From: Achromobacter spanius
Lineage (GTDB): Bacteria > Pseudomonadota > Gammaproteobacteria > Burkholderiales > Burkholderiaceae_B
Reading direction: 5' to 3'
NCBI RefSeq assembly: GCF_002812705.1
Contig: NZ_CP025030.1
Span: 4,960,001-5,024,000, forward strand
Length of the DNA: 64,000 nucleotides
A program made the translations under genes and the position numbers. Under the pieces are notes generated by a model that saw only the letters and a list, made by a program, of their open reading frames with translations, searched no databases and had not been told where the DNA came from. Positions 46,943-54,845 of this stretch are shown in pieces (position 1 is the first letter of the stretch; each line of letters starts with the position of its first letter).

Positions 46943-47038
46943 GCGCCGCCGGGCCGCCGGATCGCCGGACCGCCACATCGTCATGGGGGGGTGTCTTCGG
47001 GCATCCCCTCAGCGGCTTTCAAGCTTGAATCAAGTAGC

Positions 47039-48028
47039 ATGACCGTTTTCGCCATCCACTCGTACGACAACATGACCACCAAGCATCGCATCATCCAGGT
47101 CGGCTCGCTGGCCGGCTCCCCCTCCGCCAACAAGAACCTTGCCGACGGCTATGACGTCGTCGAACTGTGGAAATTTCCCGACCGCAAGGCCGCGCTGGCT
47201 GAACACGGCAAGGGCATCACCGCCATCGTCACGTCGGCCAATTTCGGCGCAGACGCCGACTTGATCAACGCGCTGCCCGACCTCAAGGCCATTTGCAGTT
47301 GGGGCGTGGGTTACGAAACGATAGACGTGGAGGCCGCCAAGAAGCGTGGCGTGCAGGTCAGCAACACGCCCGACGTGCTGACGGATTGCGTGGCGGATCT
47401 GGCCTGGGGCCTGCTGATCGCGGGCGCGCGCCGCATGGGCCAGGGCGAACGCTTCGTGCGCGCCGGCCAATGGGGCCAGGTGCATGGCAGCATCCCGCTG
47501 GGCCAGCGTGTCAGCGGCAAGAAGCTGGGCATTGTGGGCCTGGGCCGCATCGGCGAAGCCATCGCCAAGCGCGGCGCGGGTTTCGACATGGACGTGCGCT
47601 ATCACAACCGCAGAAAGCGCGACGACATCGCCTATGGCTACGAGGCGTCGCTGGTGGACCTGGCCGCCTGGGCCGACTTCCTGGTGGTTGCGACCGTGGG
47701 CGGACCCAGCACGCGCCATCTGGTGAACCAGCCCGTGCTGGAAGCGCTGGGCCCCAAGGGCATCATCGTCAACATCGCGCGCGGCCCCGTCATTGACGAA
47801 GCCGCGCTGGTGGCGGCGCTGGAAGCCGGCAAGCTGGGCTGCGCCGCGCTGGACGTGTTCGAACACGAACCCAAGGTGCCGCAAGCGCTGATCGACAGCG
47901 ACAACGCCGTGCTGCTGCCGCACATCGGCAGCGCCACGCTGGAGACGCGCCTGGACATGGAAAACCTGATGCTGGACAACCTGAAGTCCTACTTCGACAC
48001 CGGGCGCGTGATCACGCCGGTGGAGTAA
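47039..48028 (+). CDS. D-2-hydroxyacid dehydrogenase, GhrB-like glyoxylate/hydroxypyruvate reductase
   Basis: NAD(P)H reductase of a 2-keto acid, 329 aa. Rossmann motif VGLGRIGEAIAKRG; catalytic Arg after VNIARG, Glu in FEHEP and His in LLPHIGSAT. NHRRKRDDI-like (HNRRKRDDIAYGY) suggests NADPH preference. The start is uncertain: ATG 47039 and ATG 47072 both lack a strong ribosome site. Last gene of the plus-strand operon and closed by a strong terminator. Confidence 0.87.
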   Translation: MTVFAIHSYDNMTTKHRIIQVGSLAGSPSANKNLADGYDVVELWKFPDRKAALAEHGKGITAIVTSANFGADADLINALPDLKAICSWGVGYETIDVEAAKKRGVQVSNTPDVLTDCVADLAWGLLIAGARRMGQGERFVRAGQWGQVHGSIPLGQRVSGKKLGIVGLGRIGEAIAKRGAGFDMDVRYHNRRKRDDIAYGYEASLVDLAAWADFLVVATVGGPSTRHLVNQPVLEALGPKGIIVNIARGPVIDEAALVAALEAGKLGCAALDVFEHEPKVPQALIDSDNAVLLPHIGSATLETRLDMENLMLDNLKSYFDTGRVITPVE

Positions 48029-48082
48029 ACGTCAGACGCATTACGCGCATAGGATGCACACCGCGCATGGCGCGCAAATGAA

Positions 48083-48114
48083 AAAGCCTCTCGGCGCCCA
48101 TACCGAGAGGCTTT
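48083..48114 (+). terminator. Terminator of the GhrB-like gene
   Basis: AAAGCCTCTCGG/CCGAGAGGCTTT, 12-bp perfect stem with an 8-nt loop. Confidence 0.85.
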
Positions 48115-48183
48115 CGACTTTCCGGCCCCAAGAGGCCGGTAGTCTTCCTGCAAAGGAACTAGCGGGGTTTTACAGTCCCTGCC

Positions 48184-48420
48184 TTACTTCGCCGGCGTAG
48201 TGCCGGATTGGCCCATACTTGAAGCCGTGCCTGATTTCGCGCCCGCGTGTTTGGCGGAGGCTTTGTCAGACTTGTGATGCTTGTGCTGCGCGTGGGTCTT
48301 GGAATCACCCGCCTTGGCTTGCGCATCAGCGCCGGCCGCGAACGCAGAAGGCGCAGCAGCAAGACCGAGGCACAAGGCCGAAGTGGATAAGAACGCAGCG
48401 ATACGGGAGTGTGTCGTCAT
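48184..48420 (-). CDS. Small secreted Ala/Lys/His-rich protein
   Basis: 78 aa, not recognised. A clear signal peptide (FLSTSALCLGLAAAPSAFA) is followed by a mature part of about 50 residues rich in Ala, Lys, His, Ser with KTHAQHKHHKSDKASAKHAG. The makeup recalls acid-shock (Asr-like) proteins and His-rich metal-binding peptides, but no family is clear. GGAG lies 10 nt before the ATG. Codons and composition are those of a real short gene. Confidence 0.65.
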   Translation of the reverse strand: MTTHSRIAAFLSTSALCLGLAAAPSAFAAGADAQAKAGDSKTHAQHKHHKSDKASAKHAGAKSGTASSMGQSGTTPAK

Positions 48421-48568
48421 TGCATGAACTCCTGGATAAACAAGGCCGAAGCCCGTTCGGCATTGGGCAGCAACATCGCCGCTTATGCCGTACTTCGTTT
48501 GAAGAGCGGGTATGCGGAAGGTTCAATGCGGAACCAGAAAATTTCGGCTGCTAACGCCTGGAAATAAC

Positions 48569-48634
48569 GCTGTCGATACGCTGTCAGGGCGCTATCGGCG
48601 GGCTGTCGATGCGTTGTCGATGCGTTGTCGACGT
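48569..48634. repeat. Tandem array of six 11-bp units
   Basis: Units begin GCTGTCGATAC, GCTGTCAGGGC, GCTATCGGCGG, GCTGTCGATGC, GTTGTCGATGC, GTTGTCGACGT. Period 11 bp equals one helical turn. It sits in the gap between the TauE stop and the small secreted gene. Confidence 0.75.
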
Positions 48635-48650
48635 CCGATCGACGGCCCCT

Positions 48651-49517
48651 CTACGATTCGAATACCAACAACGCGACGGTGGCGAACAGCAGCAGCGCGA
48701 AGCAGACTCGCAGCTTGCGTTCGGGCAGCTTATACGCCAGGCGCACGCCGACCGGCACGAACAGCAAACTGCCGATCGCCATCGGCAGGCCCACCATCCA
48801 GTTGGCCTGCCCTGCCCAGGCGTAGGTGATCAGCGCAATGGTTGAACCGGGAATCACCATGCACAGCGCCAGGGCCTGCGCAGTGGTCTGCGACATGCGA
48901 AACACCGTCGTGATGATGGGCACGGCCAGCACCGCGCCGCCCACGCCGAAGAAGCCGCCCAAGGTGCCGCACAACATGCCCAGCACGCTTGCGCGACGTG
49001 GCGTAAGGATTGGGACCGGGCGCGGCGGCGCGTGCTTGTTCGAAGGATGTTCCGACCGCTGTTCCGATGCGTGCTTGTCCGAAGGCTGTTCCGACCGCTG
49101 CTCCGGCGATTGCTCGGGCCGCTGGCGGCGGGCGGCAACGCGACCGGCACGCCAGGTCTGCCAGACGTAGAACAACGCGACAAAGAACAGGAACACGGCG
49201 AAGCTCTGGCGCAGCACGCTGGAATCAATGCCCAGCGCCAATCGCGCACCCACCCAGGTGAACACCACGGCGCCCGCGGCGCCTGCCGCGGCCACGCGCC
49301 TGTCGATGCGCGCTTGCTGGTTGTACTTGCGCACCGCTACGGTAATGGCGGGCAGCACCATGATCAACGCGGTGCCCTGCGCCAATTGCTGCGACATGCC
49401 CATCAACAACACCAGCGCGGGAATGGCGATGAGCCCACCACCGATGCCAAGCGCGCCGCCCATGAAACCGATCAGGCTACCCGCGGCCAGGCAGACGGCA
49501 ATAATCAACAGACTCAC
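48651..49517 (-). CDS. TauE/SafE-family permease
   Basis: Inner-membrane exporter/importer of sulfur or organic acids, 288 aa. Two repeated halves: GSLIGFMGGALGIGGGLIAIPALV and GTLGGFFGVGGAVLAVPIITTVF, the signature of the family. I chose GTG 49517 (after radA stop at 49567). The central cytoplasmic loop contains two 13-residue repeats (SEQPSDKHA / SEHPSNKHA type) rich in Glu, Gln, Ser and Pro, a local expansion. Sits just downstream of radA on the same strand; ligand unknown. Confidence 0.87.
   Translation of the reverse strand: MSLLIIAVCLAAGSLIGFMGGALGIGGGLIAIPALVLLMGMSQQLAQGTALIMVLPAITVAVRKYNQQARIDRRVAAAGAAGAVVFTWVGARLALGIDSSVLRQSFAVFLFFVALFYVWQTWRAGRVAARRQRPEQSPEQRSEQPSDKHASEQRSEHPSNKHAPPRPVPILTPRRASVLGMLCGTLGGFFGVGGAVLAVPIITTVFRMSQTTAQALALCMVIPGSTIALITYAWAGQANWMVGLPMAIGSLLFVPVGVRLAYKLPERKLRVCFALLLFATVALLVFES
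49031..49108. repeat. Two 39-bp tandem repeats inside the TauE gene
   Basis: Units 49031-49069 and 49070-49108 differ at a few positions and encode 13 residues each. In-frame, so the reading frame survives. A third decayed copy may follow. Confidence 0.75.
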
Positions 49518-49566
49518 TTCTTGCTTGCTCCAGCAGCCCTTGTCTTCATGACCAGGAATCAGCGCA

Positions 49567-50928
49567 TCAGCGCAGTTTGTCCAACGCGGCATCCAGGCGG
49601 TCCACCGCCCAGATCTCCAGCCCGTCGATGGGTTGACGCGGGGCGTTGGCCTTCGGGATGAGAGCAATCGAAAAACCCAGCTTGGCCGCTTCACGCAGGC
49701 GTTCCTGCCCGCGCGGCGCGGGGCGGATCTCGCCGGCCAGGCCGACTTCGCCGAAGGCGATCAAGCCGCGCGGCAGCGGCTTGTCGCGCAGCGATGACAT
49801 GATGGCCAGCAGCACCGGCAAGTCCGCCGCGGGCTCGGTGATGCGCACGCCGCCCACCGCGTTCACGAACACGTCCTGGTCAAACGTGGTGACCCCGGCG
49901 TGCCGGTGCAGCACGGCCAGCAGCATGGCCAGCCGGTTGCCTTCCAGTCCCACCGTCAGCCGGCGCGGGTTGGGCGCGTGCGAGCTGTCGACCAGCGCCT
50001 GGATCTCGACCAGCAGCGGGCGCGTGCCTTCCTGCGTGGCCATCACGCACGAACCCGCCACCTGTTGTTCATGCTGAGACAGGAACAGCGCCGACGGGTT
50101 GGCCACGCCGCGCAGGCCACGGTCGGTCATGGCGAATACGCCCAGCTCGTTGACCGCGCCGAAGCGGTTCTTGAACGCGCGCACCAAGCGGAACGAGGAA
50201 TGCGTATCGCCCTCGAAATACAGCACCGTGTCGACGATGTGCTCCAGCACGCGGGGACCGGCCAACGCGCCGTCTTTCGTAACGTGGCCGATCATGACGA
50301 TGGCGATGCCGGTCTGCTTGGCCAGACGCGTGAGTTGGGCCGCGCACTCGCGCACCTGTGACACCGACCCCGGGGCGGCGCTCAATTCGCCGCTGTACAC
50401 GGTCTGGATGGAGTCGATCACGGCCACGGTGGGCTTCTGTTCGGATACCGCTGCCTGGATGGCTTCCAGCCGGATCTCGGCCAGCAAGTTGACGTTGCCG
50501 GTTTGCAGGTCCAGCCGGCGGGCGCGCAACGCCACCTGCTCGGCCGATTCCTCGCCGGTGACATACAGCACGTTGGTGCTTGCCGACAACGAAGCCAGCG
50601 CCTGCAGCAGCAGCGTGGACTTGCCGATACCCGGGTCGCCGCCGATCAGCACGACCGCGCCGGCCACCAGGCCACCGCCCAGCACGCGGTCGAATTCGTC
50701 CAGCCCGGTTGGCTGGCGGGGCGTCTCGCGGGCTTCGATTTCGGACAGGCTGCGAACCGGGCTGGCCGAGGCCAGCGGCGCGTAGCGGTGCGCGGCGGCG
50801 GTGGGAGTGGATGACTCCACCGTCTCTTCCAGCGTGTTCCAGGCATTGCAGTGGGGGCATTTGCCCTGCCACTTGGGGGTGGTGCCGCCGCAGTCGGCGC
50901 ACACATATACGGTTCGGGATTTGGCCAT
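49567..50928 (-). CDS. radA: DNA repair protein RadA
   Basis: RecA-like ATPase that drives branch migration, 453 aa. N-terminal zinc finger CADCGGTTPKWQGKCPHC; Walker A GGDPGIGKSTLL; the KNRFG motif (AFKNRFGAVNELGVF); C-terminal Lon-like domain (VGGVRITEPAADLPVLLAIMSS). Usual length. The ATG follows a weak ribosome site. Positioned upstream of a TauE-type permease on the same strand. Confidence 0.96.
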   Translation of the reverse strand: MAKSRTVYVCADCGGTTPKWQGKCPHCNAWNTLEETVESSTPTAAAHRYAPLASASPVRSLSEIEARETPRQPTGLDEFDRVLGGGLVAGAVVLIGGDPGIGKSTLLLQALASLSASTNVLYVTGEESAEQVALRARRLDLQTGNVNLLAEIRLEAIQAAVSEQKPTVAVIDSIQTVYSGELSAAPGSVSQVRECAAQLTRLAKQTGIAIVMIGHVTKDGALAGPRVLEHIVDTVLYFEGDTHSSFRLVRAFKNRFGAVNELGVFAMTDRGLRGVANPSALFLSQHEQQVAGSCVMATQEGTRPLLVEIQALVDSSHAPNPRRLTVGLEGNRLAMLLAVLHRHAGVTTFDQDVFVNAVGGVRITEPAADLPVLLAIMSSLRDKPLPRGLIAFGEVGLAGEIRPAPRGQERLREAAKLGFSIALIPKANAPRQPIDGLEIWAVDRLDAALDKLR

Positions 50929-51108
50929 GCGCGAAAGTGTACCGGCAACGCACTTTAGCCGGGGCCAGGGCCGAAAGTTACATCATGGCAATCGGCGAAA
51001 TTTCCCTGCCGGAAATGCCGCGAATCGCGCATAATCGACGGATAAAGCGCCCGGCAAAGATCAACGCATAGGCTAATTGCCACCGGACGCCACCATGAGG
51101 AGTAGCGC

Positions 51109-51702
51109 ATGAGCATTACCTATCGCCCCCCTTTCGACGAAGACGATGCCCGGGATCTGCGCGCCCTGTACCGCAAGCTCGGGCCCGGCAGCAGCCCTGA
51201 ACTGGACGCCGCGGTGCGCCGCAGTTGGCACCCTGGACATAGTTGGCACCCCGGCTGGGCAGCCGCCGCATGCGCCATGCTGGTTGCCGGCCTGTTCGCG
51301 TGGACCAATATGCGCGAAGCCGTCCCCCAAAACGAAACCGACACGCAGGCTGTGACCCAGGCTGCCGGCGGTCACGCTGGGTCTTCTTCGGCCATGACCC
51401 TGGCCTCGGCCCCGCCCATGGCCCCAGCAATCACCGAAGCCATGACCCCGGCCATGGCCCAGCCCGCCCCGGCCGTGGAATCCGTCCCCGCCGTGGCCAC
51501 CCAGGCAAGCGAGCCCGCTGCCGTGGAAGTGGCGGCATTCAGCGAACAGGACATCGAGGCCCGCGTGGCGCATATCCGGCAACTGATGCAGGACGACCAG
51601 CAAGACGCCGCCGTGCTCGCGCTGCGCGAACTGCAACAGGGCGCCCCGGACCTGGCCTTGCCGGATGATCTACAGGAACTGGCTCAGCAGAATCCCGCCT
51701 GA
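51109..51702 (+). CDS. Hypothetical single-pass membrane protein, Ala/Pro-rich
   Basis: 197 aa, not recognised. The N-terminus (MSITYRPPFDEDDARDLRALYRKLGPGSSPELDAAVRRSWH) resembles the cytoplasmic helix of anti-sigma-like proteins. One membrane helix (residues 50-66), a long low-complexity Ala/Pro/Met/Thr linker, then a C-terminal helical pair EQDIEARVAHIRQLMQDDQ. ATG follows GAGGAG. An 18-bp tandem duplication encodes SWHPGH SWHPGW just before the membrane. No sigma factor is adjacent. Confidence 0.7.
   Translation: MSITYRPPFDEDDARDLRALYRKLGPGSSPELDAAVRRSWHPGHSWHPGWAAAACAMLVAGLFAWTNMREAVPQNETDTQAVTQAAGGHAGSSSAMTLASAPPMAPAITEAMTPAMAQPAPAVESVPAVATQASEPAAVEVAAFSEQDIEARVAHIRQLMQDDQQDAAVLALRELQQGAPDLALPDDLQELAQQNPA
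51223..51258. repeat. 18-bp tandem duplication in the hypothetical gene
   Basis: Two 18-bp units, 51223-51240 and 51241-51258, begin AGTTGGCACCC and differ in the tail; in frame. Confidence 0.7.
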
Positions 51703-51780
51703 CGGTGCTTACTCAGCCCTGCGCGGTGGCCGCCTGCATGGCAGCGCCCACGGTGCTGTTGCGCGCATGACGCACTGAAA

Positions 51781-51794
51781 TTTTTGGTCAAAAA
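51781..51794. promoter_or_regulatory. Dyad in front of hpaR
   Basis: TTTTTG and CAAAAA around GT, 30 bp before the hpaR start. Confidence 0.35.
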
Positions 51795-51823
51795 ATGGGC
51801 GGCTTCTTGCTAACATAGCCGCC

Positions 51824-52300
51824 ATGAGTCCGAGCTTCCACCACCGCAATCTTCCCCACCTGCTGCTATACGCGCGCGAAACCCTGATGGCGCATTTTCG
51901 TCCCGTTCTGCACGCGGCCGGGGTCACCGAACAACAATGGCGGGTGTTGCGCACCCTGAGCGAAACGGGCGCAATGGAACCCAACCAGATCGCCCGCAGT
52001 TGCCAGATCCTAAGCCCCAGCCTGACCCGCATGTTGGCCGGCATGGAAGAACAAGGGCTGATCAAGCGCGTGCGCTCCAGCGCCGACCAGCGCCGCCAGG
52101 AAATATCCCTGACCCCCAAAAGCCACAAGCTGATCGACCGCATGCGCCCGCATGTGGATGCGAAATACCAGGAAATCGAGGCGAAGATCGGCAAGGAATT
52201 GCTGGACCGCCTGTATCACGACGTCGACACCATGGTGGCGCTGATCAAGCGGGATGCGCCGTCGTCGGCGGACGCCGCCGATTCCGGCGATCCCGCCTGA
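51824..52300 (+). CDS. hpaR: HpaR, MarR-family repressor of homoprotocatechuate degradation
   Basis: 158 aa. Winged HTH of MarR type: ITEQQWRVLRTL-like (VTEQQWRVLRTLSETGAMEPNQIARSCQILSPSLTRMLAGMEEQGLIKR), wing RSSADQRRQEISLTPKSHK. E. coli HpaR starts similarly (HRNLPHLLLYARETLMAHFRP). Convergent to hpaD. A TTTTTG/CAAAAA dyad at 51781-51794 lies just upstream and may be its own operator or promoter. Confidence 0.88.
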   Translation: MSPSFHHRNLPHLLLYARETLMAHFRPVLHAAGVTEQQWRVLRTLSETGAMEPNQIARSCQILSPSLTRMLAGMEEQGLIKRVRSSADQRRQEISLTPKSHKLIDRMRPHVDAKYQEIEAKIGKELLDRLYHDVDTMVALIKRDAPSSADAADSGDPA

Positions 52301-52307
52301 AAGTGAT

Positions 52308-53159
52308 TCAGTCAGGCACCGGGAAGATCGCGTTGATCTGGCCCGTGCCGGAACTGGTGAAGTAGTCGGTCACTACCTCTACCGGCTTGTCGTAGCCGTC
52401 CCAGCCCAGCAAGCCCAGCAACATGGCCGTGTCGTGCATGCCGCCCTCGCCCACGCAGAGCTCGGCGTATTCCGGGAGCATGGCGCAGAAGGTTTTCCAG
52501 TCGCCTTGGCGCCAGAGGTCGACCACGCGCAAATCCACCTGCCGGAAGAACTCGCGGCTGATCTGATGCATGGCGGCTTCGGGGCTGTTGTTGTCGTTGA
52601 AGCGATGCGACAAGGACCCGCTGGCCAGCACCGCCACGCGGCTGTCGCCGGCGTCGATGGCCTGGCGCAAGGCCGCGCCAAAGCGCCGGCTGTCTTCCAG
52701 CGCGTGCCAGGCGCACCACGCGGCCACCGACACCACCTTGAAGCGGCCGTCGCCGTTCATGTAGCGCATGGGCACCAGTGTGCCGTATTCAAGTTCCAGG
52801 CTATCGATTTCGTGGCTGCGGGTGCCCACGCCCGCCGCATTGGCGCATTCGGCGATGCGGCGGCCCAGCTCGGGATTGCCGCCATAGGCGTAGTCCATGT
52901 CCTTGATGAAATGCGGCAGTTCGTTGCTGGTATAGCGGCCCTTGAAGGCGTGGTTGGCGTTCACGTGATAGCCGCCGTTCACCAGCCAATGCACGTCCAG
53001 CACCACGATCGTATCCACGTCCAGGTCCCGGCAACGCTGGCCGATCACGCGGTGGCCCTCGATGGCGGCCGCGCGGCAGCCATGGTGCCTGCCGGGTAGC
53101 TCCGACAGATACATCGACGGCACATGCGTCACCTTGGCCGCCAGTGCAAGCTTACCCAT
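52308..53159 (-). CDS. hpaD: 3,4-dihydroxyphenylacetate 2,3-dioxygenase
   Basis: Extradiol ring-cleaving enzyme of the homoprotocatechuate pathway, class III, 283 aa, same length as the E. coli enzyme. MGKLALAAKVTHVPSMYLSELPG is the family N-terminus; the iron ligands lie in HVPS, VLDVHW and the AMLPE region. ATG 53159. Lies 22 bp after hpaE. Product 5-carboxymethyl-2-hydroxymuconic semialdehyde. Confidence 0.93.
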   Translation of the reverse strand: MGKLALAAKVTHVPSMYLSELPGRHHGCRAAAIEGHRVIGQRCRDLDVDTIVVLDVHWLVNGGYHVNANHAFKGRYTSNELPHFIKDMDYAYGGNPELGRRIAECANAAGVGTRSHEIDSLELEYGTLVPMRYMNGDGRFKVVSVAAWCAWHALEDSRRFGAALRQAIDAGDSRVAVLASGSLSHRFNDNNSPEAAMHQISREFFRQVDLRVVDLWRQGDWKTFCAMLPEYAELCVGEGGMHDTAMLLGLLGWDGYDKPVEVVTDYFTSSGTGQINAIFPVPD

Positions 53160-53181
53160 GATGGTTGTCTCCTTTACGCAT

Positions 53182-54648
53182 TCACACACCCCACTTGGGG
53201 ATGTGGTGGCTGCCCATCGACACGCACACGTTTTTGATTTCGGCGAATACCTCGTAGCTGTATTCCCCGCCCTCGCGTCCCGTGCCCGATTCCTTGGTGC
53301 CGCCGAACGGCTGGCGCAGGTCGCGCACGTTCTGGCTGTTGATGAACACCATGCCCGCCTCGATGCCGCGCGCCAGGCGGTGTGCCCGGCCGATGTCGCT
53401 GGTCCAGATGTAGGACGCCAGACCGTACTTGACGTCATTGGCCAGCGCCAGGCCTTCGGCTTCGTCCTTGAACGGGATCAGGCAGGCCACTGGCCCGAAG
53501 ATTTCTTCCTGCGCGCAACGCATGCGGTTATCCACGTCGGCCAGCACCGTGGGCCGCACGAAATTGCCGCCCGCCAGGTGGGCCGGCAACCCCGCCGGCT
53601 TGCCCGCGCCGCCCGCAAGGATACGCGCCCCTTCCTGTTCGGCAAGCTGGATGTAGCCGGTGACCTTTTCCCAATGCTGACGCGTGATCATCGCGCCCAC
53701 GTGCGTGGCCTCGTCGGTGGGGTCGCCCACCACCAGGCGCTGCGCGCGCTCGGCGAATTTGCGCACGAAATCATCGTAGATGCTTTGCTGGACAAAAATA
53801 CGCGAACCCGCCGTGCAGCGTTCGCCGTTCAGCGAAAAAATCGTGAACAAGGCGGCGTCCAGCGCGCGCTCGACATCGGCGTCGTCAAAAATCAGCACGG
53901 GCGATTTGCCGCCAAGCTCCATCGAATATTTCTTGATGCCGCCCGCGCTGGCCAGGATCTTCTTGCCCGTCACCGTGCCGCCCGTGAACGAGATGGCGCG
54001 CACGCCGGGGTGACGCACCAGCGCGTCGCCCGCCTGGGCGCCGTAGCCCTGCACCACGTTCAGAACACCCGCGGGGATGCCGGCTTCCAGGGCCAGGCGG
54101 CCCAATTGGTCGGCCGTCAGCGGTGACAGTTCCGACATTTTCAACACGGCCGTATTACCCAAGGCCAGGCACGGCGCCGTTTTCCAGGTGGCCGTCATAA
54201 ACGGCACGTTCCAGGGCGACACCAAGGCGCATACGCCCACCGGCTGGTACAGCGTGTAGTTCAGCATCTGATCGTCCACGGGATAGGTGTGGCCGTTCAT
54301 GCGGGTGCAGACTTCAGCAAAGAAATTGAAGTTCTCGGACGCGCGCGGAATCAGTTGCTTGCGGGTCTGCGAAATGGGCAGGCCCGTGTCCCGCGTTTCA
54401 AGTTCGGCCAATTGGGGGACGTTGGCGTCGATCAGTTCGCCCAGGCGGCGCATGAGGCGGGCGCGCTCCTTGGCGGGCGTGTTGGCCCATTTGGGAAAAG
54501 CCTCGGCGGCGGCGGACACGGCGGCGTCGATCTCTGTTTGGCCGCCCGCGGCAACCTCGTCGATGGCTTCACCCGTGGCGGGGTTATAGGTGACGAAGCG
54601 GTCGGCGCTGTCGACCTCTTTGCCGTTGATCCAATGCTTGATGCTCAC
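53182..54648 (-). CDS. hpaE: 5-carboxymethyl-2-hydroxymuconate semialdehyde dehydrogenase
   Basis: NAD aldehyde dehydrogenase, 488 aa, same as E. coli HpaE. GTG 54648 follows GAGGAG and gives MSIKHWINGKEVDS. Motifs: FTGGTVTGKKI, ELGGKSPVLIF (Glu), and Cys in LNGERCTAGSRIF. Oxidises the semialdehyde made by HpaD. First gene of the minus-strand half of the cluster. Confidence 0.94.
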   Translation of the reverse strand: MSIKHWINGKEVDSADRFVTYNPATGEAIDEVAAGGQTEIDAAVSAAAEAFPKWANTPAKERARLMRRLGELIDANVPQLAELETRDTGLPISQTRKQLIPRASENFNFFAEVCTRMNGHTYPVDDQMLNYTLYQPVGVCALVSPWNVPFMTATWKTAPCLALGNTAVLKMSELSPLTADQLGRLALEAGIPAGVLNVVQGYGAQAGDALVRHPGVRAISFTGGTVTGKKILASAGGIKKYSMELGGKSPVLIFDDADVERALDAALFTIFSLNGERCTAGSRIFVQQSIYDDFVRKFAERAQRLVVGDPTDEATHVGAMITRQHWEKVTGYIQLAEQEGARILAGGAGKPAGLPAHLAGGNFVRPTVLADVDNRMRCAQEEIFGPVACLIPFKDEAEGLALANDVKYGLASYIWTSDIGRAHRLARGIEAGMVFINSQNVRDLRQPFGGTKESGTGREGGEYSYEVFAEIKNVCVSMGSHHIPKWGV

Positions 54649-54701
54649 GTGCGGCTCCTCGTTTTGATCGTGGTCCACGGCGCCGTCGGTTGCCGCGACT
54701 T

Positions 54702-54826
54702 TTAATTAACACGTTAACTTTATGCCGGCAAGATGGCGCTGTCAACGACGCTGTGTTTGCCCCACGCAGCCCTACGCATTCGTTGCCGCCAATCGTCTTT
54801 CCCGCCATTCTAATTAACATGCTAAC
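54702..54826. promoter_or_regulatory. hpaE/hpaF divergent promoter with two HpaR-like operators
   Basis: TTAATTAACACGTTAAC (54702-54718) and CTAATTAACATGCTAAC (54810-54826) match at 14 of 17 positions and flank the divergent promoters. The first contains a TTAAC-AC-GTTAA palindrome. Placement at both ends of the promoter fits repression by HpaR of both half-operons. Confidence 0.6.
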
Positions 54827-54845
54827 AATTTTGGCGGATGACTCC

